The notes beneath the pieces are model-generated. The model was given only the letters and a program-made list of their open reading frames with translations. It ran no database searches and had not been told where the DNA came from. A stretch of 37,469 bases of DNA from NCBI GenBank assembly GCA_038521825.1, contig JBCBKL010000029.1, positions 1-37,469 on the forward strand, in the 5' to 3' direction. This document shows positions 31,704-37,469 of the stretch, piece by piece; position 1 is the first letter of the stretch; every line of letters begins with the position of its first letter. This DNA is from JBCBKL01 sp038521825. Its GTDB lineage: Bacteria; Pseudomonadota; Alphaproteobacteria; Rhodobacterales; Rhodobacteraceae. The position numbers and the translations under genes were made by a program.

Positions 31704-32579
31704 ATGCATATCGTGCTGCACGCAGGCGCGCATTTCACCGAAGAAGAGCGGTTGCTCAAATGCCTCCTGCGCAATCGGGATGACTTTGCCCGCCGGGGTG
31801 TTGCCGTTCCCGGGCCCGGAAAATACCGCCAGCTTCTGCGCGACATGCTGGTCGAAATGCAGGAGAACCCTGAGTCTCCGAATGCTCGCCGTATCGTGAT
31901 GGAGGCGATACTGGACGACGACACCGCCGGTCGTGTCCTGCTGAGCCATCCTCATCTGCTGGGCATACCGCGCGCCATCGTCCGAGACGGCAAACTCTAT
32001 CCCGCCGCGGCTGATCGCCTGATGTGGTTCAAGCGGCTTTTTCCGAACGATACGGTAGAGCTGTTCATCGCGCTGCGCGACCCGGCCACGTTCTTGCCTG
32101 CAGCCAATCAAACCGTGCCTCAGCTCGAAATGGACGATCTGCTGAAATCGTCCGACCCCCGCGATCTGAGATGGTCACAGATGCTGGCCCAGCTGCGCGA
32201 AACAGTTCCAGACGTGGCGATCACGACGTGGTGCAACGAAGATGCCCCGCTGCTCTGGGGACAGATCGTCCGGCGGATGGTCGGACTGCCGGAGGGTCAC
32301 AAGATCCTCGGAGCGTTCGATCTGATGGCTGACATCATGAGCGCCGAGGGGATGCAGGACTTCCGGGCATACCTGCGGCAGAATCACAAGATGAACGAAG
32401 CCCAGAAGACCCGGGTCATGATGGCGTTTCTCAACAAGTACGCCATTCAGGACGCGATCGAGGAAGAAATCGACGTGCCGGGATGGACGGAGGATTATGT
32501 GGCTGAGATTACGGCGATGTACGATGCCGACGCTTCGGTGATCGAGACGATTTCGGGCGTTACGTTCCTGCAGCCCTGA
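31704..32579 (+). CDS. Conserved hypothetical protein, possibly sulfotransferase-fold
   Basis: A 291-residue soluble protein that I recall as a Rhodobacteraceae-type hypothetical. It begins MHIVLHAGAHFTEEERLLKCLLRN, which resembles the start of sulfotransferase-like proteins (HIGxHKTGTT...LQ..L..N) but lacks the Gly-Lys-Thr phosphate-binding loop; later LFPNDTVELFIALRDPATFLPAANQTV is reminiscent of the strand-loop that holds the 3'-phosphate of PAPS (VELxLxxRDPxxxL). I infer a degenerate or divergent sulfotransferase fold without clear catalytic residues. The start ATG at 31704 lacks a strong ribosome site. It is convergent with the DUF2312 gene. Confidence 0.55.
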   Translation: MHIVLHAGAHFTEEERLLKCLLRNRDDFARRGVAVPGPGKYRQLLRDMLVEMQENPESPNARRIVMEAILDDDTAGRVLLSHPHLLGIPRAIVRDGKLYPAAADRLMWFKRLFPNDTVELFIALRDPATFLPAANQTVPQLEMDDLLKSSDPRDLRWSQMLAQLRETVPDVAITTWCNEDAPLLWGQIVRRMVGLPEGHKILGAFDLMADIMSAEGMQDFRAYLRQNHKMNEAQKTRVMMAFLNKYAIQDAIEEEIDVPGWTEDYVAEITAMYDADASVIETISGVTFLQP

Positions 32580-32586
32580 GGCGCGC

Positions 32587-32859
32587 TCACATCCCGAGCG
32601 CTTCCTTGTACATCTCAAGCACGGCCTCTTCCTCGGCGATGTCGTCCTTGTCGCGTTTGCGCAGTGCGATCACCTTGCGCATCACCCGGGTGTCATAGCC
32701 GCGGGCCTTTGCTTCGGCCATCACCTCTTTCTGCTGATCTGCAAGATCCTTTTTCTCCATCTCGAGCCGTTCGAAACGCTCAATGAACTGACGCAGCTCG
32801 TCGGCGGTGACGCGGTAGCTGTCTGGTTTCTGCTCTTCGATGATCGACGCGTCGGACAT
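32587..32859 (-). CDS. DUF2312 (UPF0335) family protein
   Basis: A 90-residue coiled-coil protein with the DUF2312 pattern: YRVTADELRQFIERFERLEMEKKDLADQQKEVMAEAKARGYDTRVMRKVIALRKRD, then EEEAVLEMYKEALGM at the end. The family is specific to alphaproteobacteria and related to the GapR group, nucleoid-associated proteins that bind overtwisted AT-rich DNA. I cannot tell from sequence whether this copy is the GapR orthologue. ATG at 32859 has an AGGAG site 9 bases upstream; a longer frame running into the divergent gene is rejected. Confidence 0.9.
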   Translation of the reverse strand: MSDASIIEEQKPDSYRVTADELRQFIERFERLEMEKKDLADQQKEVMAEAKARGYDTRVMRKVIALRKRDKDDIAEEEAVLEMYKEALGM

Positions 32860-32986
32860 GGGCCGGATCTCCTGCTTGCCGGTTGGAGCGGTCGGGATAC
32901 CCCCAACCGCCCCTGCCTCGCAAGAGCGGAAAGCAAAAGGCGCTGCCTGCTTGCCACTTCTTGCGGCTTCGATTAGCTGAGCGGCC

Positions 32987-33226
32987 ATGGAAGGTACAGA
33001 AAACACCGTCTTTGATACGGTCATCTGGGGCGGCGCGGGCCTGTCGATTATTGGACTCGTAGGTCTCGTCTTGTGCATCATCGTCGTATGGCGGGCACGC
33101 CGCGCCGCGTTGCCCGATGACGAGATGCGGGCGGTGCTGAAGCGGGTTATGCCGCTCAACATGGGGGCCTTGTTGCTGTCTGTTCTCGGCCTCATGTTGG
33201 TGGTTGTCGGCATTTTTCTGGGTTGA
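32987..33226 (+). CDS. Small two-helix membrane protein
   Basis: A 79-residue protein with two transmembrane helices (about residues 13-35, GGAGLSIIGLVGLVLCIIVV, and 57-78, MGALLLSVLGLMLVVVGIFLG) joined by a basic/acidic loop (WRARRAALPDDEMRAVLKRVM). It has no recognisable family. It is immediately upstream of the split sulfur permease (11 bases), so it is probably in that operon. The ribosome site is weak. Confidence 0.65.
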   Translation: MEGTENTVFDTVIWGGAGLSIIGLVGLVLCIIVVWRARRAALPDDEMRAVLKRVMPLNMGALLLSVLGLMLVVVGIFLG

Positions 33227-33237
33227 GGGAGGAAACC

Positions 33238-33660
33238 ATGATGGATTGGCTATGGGGCCTGATCGGCGGGCTCATGATTGGCAGTGCCGCGGCATTGTTC
33301 TTGCTGGCTAATGGCCGCGTCATGGGGGCAAGCGGCCTGCTGGGTGGTCTGATCGACCGCTCCGCCCGCGGCGATGAAACCGAGCGGCTGGTTTTTCTTG
33401 CCGGTCTGATCGGGGTTCCGGCCGTGATTATCATCGCAGGGGCGGCCATGGACACCCAAGCCACCACCAATCCCTTGCTTCTGATCGCCGGAGGTTTGGC
33501 CGTAGGCGTCGGTACCCGGATAGCGAATGGCTGTACATCGGGGCATGGGGTCTGCGGGATATCGCGGCTCAGCCCGCGCGGGATCGTCGCAACGCTTTGC
33601 TATATCGGGGCCGGGGCCGTCACGGTCGCGATCATGAACATGATCGGAGGAGCGGCGTGA
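33238..33660 (+). CDS. YeeE/YedE-family transporter, first half
   Basis: A 140-residue membrane protein with about four helices, corresponding to the N-terminal half of the YeeE/YedE sulfur-transport fold. The cysteine motif ANGCTSGHGVCGISRLSPRG (residues about 98-117) is the conserved thiosulfate/sulfane-sulfur relay of this family. The ATG at 33238 has an ideal GGGAGGAAA site. Its stop overlaps the second half (TGATG-type overlap), so both chains are made together and likely form one permease. Together with the DUF442 phosphatase it resembles the BigR-type sulfide-response operon. Confidence 0.85.
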   Translation: MMDWLWGLIGGLMIGSAAALFLLANGRVMGASGLLGGLIDRSARGDETERLVFLAGLIGVPAVIIIAGAAMDTQATTNPLLLIAGGLAVGVGTRIANGCTSGHGVCGISRLSPRGIVATLCYIGAGAVTVAIMNMIGGAA

Positions 33661-34091
33661 TGCGATTACTGGCGGCATTTCTAGCAGGTGGTCTCTTCGG
33701 AGCCGGTCTGATGCTTTCCGGCATGACTGACACGAACAAGGTACGCGGTTTTCTGGACTTTCTGGGCGCGTGGGATCCGACGCTCGCCTTCGTGATGGGC
33801 GGCGCGCTCATTCCCATGGCGATTGCGTGGCGGATGACACCAGGGCGGGCGCCGCTCTTTGGCGGCAGCTTTCCCGCGCAGGTAACGGCGGTCCTGGATC
33901 GCCGACTTGTCATCGGATCGATGGTCTTCGGTCTCGGATGGGGTCTCGTGGGCCTATGCCCCGGCCCCTCGCTGGCCTCGCTAAGCTATGGGGGTTGGCC
34001 GGGTCTCGTGTTTTTCGGGGCGATGGCTCTCGGGATGATCGGCGCGCCCCGGGTGGGCAGAGTACTTAATGGCCAGCAGGCACAGGCGTAA
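33660..34091 (+). CDS. YeeE/YedE-family transporter, second half (DUF6691-like)
   Basis: A 143-residue membrane protein that begins inside the stop of the preceding gene. MRLLAAFLAGGLFGAGLMLSGMTDTNKVRGFLDFLGAWDPTL and the C-terminal FGLGWGLVGLCPGPSLASLSYGG with its single conserved Cys are standard for the second half of YeeE/YedE permeases. In fused members both halves lie in one chain. I infer import of a sulfur species such as thiosulfate or persulfide; the direction and substrate are not visible. Confidence 0.85.
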   Translation: MRLLAAFLAGGLFGAGLMLSGMTDTNKVRGFLDFLGAWDPTLAFVMGGALIPMAIAWRMTPGRAPLFGGSFPAQVTAVLDRRLVIGSMVFGLGWGLVGLCPGPSLASLSYGGWPGLVFFGAMALGMIGAPRVGRVLNGQQAQA

Positions 34092-34101
34092 GGGGCCCAA
34101 C

Positions 34102-34536
34102 ATGGATTTGCGTCAGGTAACCGACACCTACTTTGTCTCGCCACAAATCGGCCCAGAGGACATGGACGCGGTCGCGGCGGCCGGGATCACGATGATCCTT
34201 AGCAACCGACCCGATGCCGAGATCCCGCCCAGCCATCACGCGAGCACGATCGAAGCGGCGGCAAAGGAAGCGGGTATCGCCTTTGTTCATCTTCCGCTGA
34301 CCCATCAGACGATGACACCCGACAACATCGCAAAGCAGGCCGAGATCATTGACGGTGCGGGTGGACCGGTCCTTGCCTACTGCGCATCCGGCACACGATC
34401 GACCGTGGCGTGGGCCCTTGGTCAGGCGGGGAACATGCCAGTGGATGACATCCTGACGGCGGCCCGTGTGGCGGGTTACGACCTTAGCAATCTGCGTCCG
34501 ACGCTCGAAGCGGCCGCTGTGGCCAAGGGCTCCTGA
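34102..34536 (+). CDS. TIGR01244 / DUF442 family phosphatase-like protein
   Basis: A 144-residue protein of the family named for the N-terminal domain of Blh (beta-lactamase hydrolase-like protein). It opens MDLRQVTDTYFVSPQIGPEDMDAVAAAGI and contains FVHLPLTHQTMTPD and the protein-tyrosine-phosphatase-like active-site loop YCASGTRSTVAW (Cys-x5-Arg). In the BigR operon, Blh fuses this module to an ETHE1-type persulfide dioxygenase; here only the DUF442 part is present. The ATG at 34102 has an AAGGGG site. It ends 2 bases before the convergent FliM/FliN-like gene. Confidence 0.85.
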   Translation: MDLRQVTDTYFVSPQIGPEDMDAVAAAGITMILSNRPDAEIPPSHHASTIEAAAKEAGIAFVHLPLTHQTMTPDNIAKQAEIIDGAGGPVLAYCASGTRSTVAWALGQAGNMPVDDILTAARVAGYDLSNLRPTLEAAAVAKGS

Positions 34537-34538
34537 CC

Positions 34539-35726
34539 TTACCCCACCTTTAGGTCAGGCAGTTGCGTCAGGTCCGGCAGATCGTCGAGGTCCGGTAACG
34601 CATCGATATCGGGCAGGTCAGACAATTCCGGCAAGCTGCTGTCGTCCAACGGACCATCCGGAAGGTCCATCAGTTCCGGCAATTCGGGCAGGTTTGCAGC
34701 AGCCCCTTCGTCATCTGTCAGTGTGCCAGAAACGTCCGAAAGCTGAGCAAGATCAATCTGGGACAACTCTTCCATTTTCGGGCCATTGCCCGAACCGTCC
34801 TGATCATCACCCGACAAAAACGGTTTCATCTGTTTTGCCGGACCGGCAAGCGCCTTTGGGCGGACGGCACGCACACCGTCTAGCTGCCCCACCGTCGCGC
34901 GGCCGAGGGCCCGGCCGTCCAGCGACAGCAGATCGACCTCGGGGAATTTGTGCGGAGGCAATGTAAGGATCTGACCGACACACAGCGACTGTATGTCCCG
35001 AAGCGGCAGGCTGAAACGCACCATCGATGTTTGAAGTGCGGCAGGCAGGTCCATCACGATGTCGGCCATACCAAGCGTCTCGGCGGCTTGCTGCGCATCT
35101 TCGCCTGAGGCATCCGGCGGGGTTGCAGCAGTCGTGTTGCGGCGCGGCAGGATCAGTTTCAGATCGCCCTGCCGCGTACCCTTGGCCAGGTCGAGGGTCA
35201 TGCGGATCGCCACGTAATCCTGCTCTTCAAGCGCAAGCCGGGCCGTTCTCGCATCGTCGGCCATCGCGCCAAAACTGACGCCGGTGAACAATGCCTTGTC
35301 GCTGGCCTGTTCCAGCATTGGAATGGCCCGCTCGAACAGCGCATCCAGCAGCGGTGCAGTCATCGCCGCATCCGTTCGGGTCATCCGGCGCGCCTCACCC
35401 CGATCCGGCGTCACATTCCCGGTCGTTTGCTGCTGGATCAGGCCACCGACCAGGGGACTGTCGAAAATAGCAAGACCCACAGCCCCGCCCGGGCCTTCGA
35501 GAAGGCTGAGCAACATGTCGTCGTCGAGATATTCATCACAGCGATCAATCGTGCGGTCTTCGACTACGATGCTGATGACGGCCAAAGGCAGATCAAGGAG
35601 ATCATCCCCAACCTTTGCCAGCGTCAACCGCGTGGCCTTTGCGAGCGTCATTGCGCGCGCTTGATGATCTTCCGTTCCGGCCGCGACCTTGCGCGCTAGG
35701 ACGGAATTTGACGGTGCTTTGCCCAT
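34539..35726 (-). CDS. FliM/FliN-like protein with an Asp-Leu-Pro repeat tail
   Basis: A 395-residue protein. The first 220 residues have a helical layout similar to the FliM middle domain (AMTLAKATRLTLAKVGDDLLDLPLAVISIVVEDRT). The SpoA domain, shared by FliM and FliN, is at about 232-290 (SMVRFSLPLRDIQSLCVGQILTLPP ... VDLLSLDGRALGRATVGQLDGVRAVR). From residue 346 to the end the protein consists of (L)PEL/LPDL-type short repeats (ALPDLDDLPDLTQLPDL), strongly acidic. Many Rhodobacteraceae carry such FliM-like orphans outside flagellar clusters. No flagellar gene is near. ATG at 35726 follows GCGAGGGT. Confidence 0.75.
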   Translation of the reverse strand: MGKAPSNSVLARKVAAGTEDHQARAMTLAKATRLTLAKVGDDLLDLPLAVISIVVEDRTIDRCDEYLDDDMLLSLLEGPGGAVGLAIFDSPLVGGLIQQQTTGNVTPDRGEARRMTRTDAAMTAPLLDALFERAIPMLEQASDKALFTGVSFGAMADDARTARLALEEQDYVAIRMTLDLAKGTRQGDLKLILPRRNTTAATPPDASGEDAQQAAETLGMADIVMDLPAALQTSMVRFSLPLRDIQSLCVGQILTLPPHKFPEVDLLSLDGRALGRATVGQLDGVRAVRPKALAGPAKQMKPFLSGDDQDGSGNGPKMEELSQIDLAQLSDVSGTLTDDEGAAANLPELPELMDLPDGPLDDSSLPELSDLPDIDALPDLDDLPDLTQLPDLKVG

Positions 35727-35816
35727 ACCCTCGCCCGGTTCTCGGGTGATTTCAGATTTCCGATTAGCAAGCCAACGGTTACCAGAGCCTTTAGGCCCCC
35801 CGGCACACCACAGATT

Positions 35817-37469
35817 CTACTGCGCGGCCATCGCTTCTGCCGGTGGCAGATGCACCACGAAACAGTTGCCGTCCGACACAGGATGATAGCTGATGTCGCC
35901 GCCGAGCCGGCTCATAATTTCGCGGCAAATCGACAGGCCCAGCCCTGCGCCCGATCCATCTTTGTCGTTGATTCTGCTGAACTTTTCAAAGATCACGGTG
36001 CGGGCCGATTGCGGGATCGGCGTACCGTTATCCGTGAAGGCGACGGCCAAGTTGGGGCCTTCGTCCACAACCTGGATCACCAGTTTCGGCGCTGCAGCAT
36101 CACAATATTTCTGCGCATTTGTAATGAGATTGATGAAAACCTGCCCAAGCCGGTCCAGATCGGTGGTGATCTGCACCACTTCGTCGAGCCTGCGGCGCTG
36201 GATGTCGAGGCCCTTCTTGCCCCCGGCCTCGGTTGTGACGATGGCTTTGTCCAACAGCTCGGACAGATTGCCCTGCTCGATATTCAGACTGACCTGCCCG
36301 TTCTCCAACACGCTCAGATCAAGCAAGTCGTCAAGCAACCGGGTCAGTCGGATGGCCTCGCCGTGAATGATCGAGGCATAACGCGTCTTTTCCGCTGCAG
36401 TCAGACCGTCAGTGTCTCTCAAAATCTCGGAGAACGAGCGGATCGAAGTCATCGGCGTCCTGAGCTCGTGACTGATCTGCCCGAGAAAGGCGTCTTTTTG
36501 CACCGAAAGCGCAGTCAGCTTTTCGTTGGCTTCGCGCAACTGCCGCGCGGTGCGGGCCAGCTCGGCCGATTTGGCCTCCAGCCGGTTCGAGTATTCGAGG
36601 ATCTGCGCCGATTCGTCCGCAACCGCCATCAGGTCTTCGACTGACACGTTCGACCCACCGGCAAGCTGGCCGATCATCGCGTGGGCCGTTGCCGCACCCA
36701 CCGAGGCGGCAAGTTCACGTTCCAGCCGCAAGAGAAACCCAGGGGAAGGATCAGGCAGTTCCCCGTCCACCCCCTGCTCGCGCGCTTCAGCCCGAAAAAG
36801 CTGCAGCGCCTCATCCGCACCCAAAATGCGCTGCGTCATAATCATCAGGTCTTCGGACGTCGCTACTGAACTGTGCCAGGCCCGTGTCTCACCCGAGCGA
36901 TCAAAGACATTGGCAAACTGCGCACCCTGCAGTCTTTCGAGCGGCGTGGGGAACGACATAAGCGACCCCACGACAAGCGCCGCAGTGTTGAGCGTTATCG
37001 ACCAGACGAAAGCATGAACCGTCGGATCCATCCCCGCGGTTCCGAACAAGGCGTGGGGGCGCAACCACGAAAGCCCCCAAAGGCCGCGATCAAAAACCGA
37101 CGCCGACAGCAAAACATCAGGCCCGAAACTTGGTAGCAGCAGACAGAAAACCCAGACCGAGAAACCGCACAACAAGCCCGCCAGCGCCCCGACCCGTGTG
37201 GCCCCGCGCCAAAACATACCGCCCAGCATCGCGGGCAGAAACTGAGCGACACCGACGAACGAAATCAGCCCGATGGCGGCCAGCGCGGCCCCACCTCCAG
37301 AAAAGCGGTAATAGAAGAACCCAAGGCCGATGATCCCGAGTATCGAAGCACGGCGCGCCAGGATCACCACACTGCGGACATCACCAGACACGGTCGCGCC
37401 TTCGCCCTGTGTGGACAGCCAGATCGGCATCACCACGTGGTTCGACACAATGGTCGCGAGGGCCAGGGT
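35817..37469 (-). CDS. Sodium/solute-symporter-type sensor histidine kinase (partial, N-terminus outside window)
   Basis: The frame is open to the right edge, so only the C-terminal 550 residues are visible. The visible N-terminal part has about six hydrophobic helices typical of an SSS-family symporter domain (LGIIGLGFFYYRFSGGGAALAAIGLISF; GATRVGALAGLLCGFSVWVFC). Next come a linker, a coiled coil (LEAKSAELARTARQLREANEKL) and a complete kinase core: H-box LGQISHELRTPMTSIRSF, N-box FINLITNAQKYC, G1 FTDNGTPIPQ, F-box IFEKFSR and G2 GSGAGLGLSI. This layout is that of CbrA/PutP-like transporter-kinases that couple solute binding to a response regulator. No regulator gene is visible. It ends with a Met-Ala-Ala-Gln C-terminus and is 90 bases upstream of the FliM-like gene. 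Confidence 0.85.
   Translation of the reverse strand, partial: TLALATIVSNHVVMPIWLSTQGEGATVSGDVRSVVILARRASILGIIGLGFFYYRFSGGGAALAAIGLISFVGVAQFLPAMLGGMFWRGATRVGALAGLLCGFSVWVFCLLLPSFGPDVLLSASVFDRGLWGLSWLRPHALFGTAGMDPTVHAFVWSITLNTAALVVGSLMSFPTPLERLQGAQFANVFDRSGETRAWHSSVATSEDLMIMTQRILGADEALQLFRAEAREQGVDGELPDPSPGFLLRLERELAASVGAATAHAMIGQLAGGSNVSVEDLMAVADESAQILEYSNRLEAKSAELARTARQLREANEKLTALSVQKDAFLGQISHELRTPMTSIRSFSEILRDTDGLTAAEKTRYASIIHGEAIRLTRLLDDLLDLSVLENGQVSLNIEQGNLSELLDKAIVTTEAGGKKGLDIQRRRLDEVVQITTDLDRLGQVFINLITNAQKYCDAAAPKLVIQVVDEGPNLAVAFTDNGTPIPQSARTVIFEKFSRINDKDGSGAGLGLSICREIMSRLGGDISYHPVSDGNCFVVHLPPAEAMAAQ

Noticed and set aside
1..37469. Mobile elements, prophage or toxin-antitoxin loci
   Set aside because: No transposase, integrase, phage structural gene or paired small toxin/antitoxin genes were recognised on either strand.

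Overview
The window is about 37.5 kb of high-GC chromosomal DNA from an alphaproteobacterium, almost certainly a Rhodobacteraceae (Roseobacter-group) bacterium. The evidence is the gene order plsX-fabH-ihfA-merR followed by tRNA-Pro, the block dgt-argS-SPOR-nagZ-scpA-scpB, an OlsB-type ornithine acyltransferase, a single-chain double-domain dCTP deaminase, a FliM/FliN-like orphan protein and a UPF0335/DUF2312 protein. Coding density is very high. I see no phage, insertion sequence, integrase, CRISPR array or rRNA.

Left part (1-9.7 kb): the 5' part of a DUF2189 membrane protein; an SDR dehydrogenase overlapping a sugar O-acetyltransferase; an ABC-F ATPase and an OlsB-like acyltransferase separated by two perfect hairpins; a BamE lipoprotein diverging from the YceD (DUF177) - rpmF - plsX - fabH - ihfA - merR series, which ends at tRNA-Pro(GGG). 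This series links ribosomes, phospholipid and fatty-acid synthesis and nucleoid architecture.

Middle (9.7-19.9 kb): dCTP deaminase; then a long leftward operon dgt-argS-SPOR-nagZ-scpA-scpB-small basic protein (dNTP control, translation, cell wall, chromosome condensation). erpA diverges from dgt. Convergent to erpA is a two-gene cassette that I find the most unusual item in the window: a 210-residue protein built from ten copies of the heptad FSSGSAP, followed by a 356-residue all-helical protein of unknown function. Upstream of the repeat gene is a 348-bp AT-rich gap carrying a perfect DnaA box.

Right part (19.9-37.5 kb): exonuclease III, an HNH nuclease, a DUF995 secreted protein with a clear terminator, a carboxylesterase and an AlkA-like glycosylase, cobK, an MFS transporter, an NDUFAF6-like pseudo-phytoene synthase, a methyltransferase, citramalate synthase and cysS. 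Then follow a SoxR/VOC divergon with a textbook SoxR box and a 19-bp promoter spacer, an MmcQ/YjbR protein, an unknown Rhodobacteraceae-type protein, DUF2312, a split YeeE/YedE sulfur permease with a DUF442 phosphatase, a FliM/FliN-like protein with an Asp-Leu-Pro tail, and a solute-symporter/histidine-kinase fusion cut by the window end.

Most genes are housekeeping. The accessory interest lies in the FSSGSAP cassette, the SoxR-controlled glyoxalase, the sulfur-handling mini-operon and several non-coding inverted repeats that look like family-specific dispersed elements.
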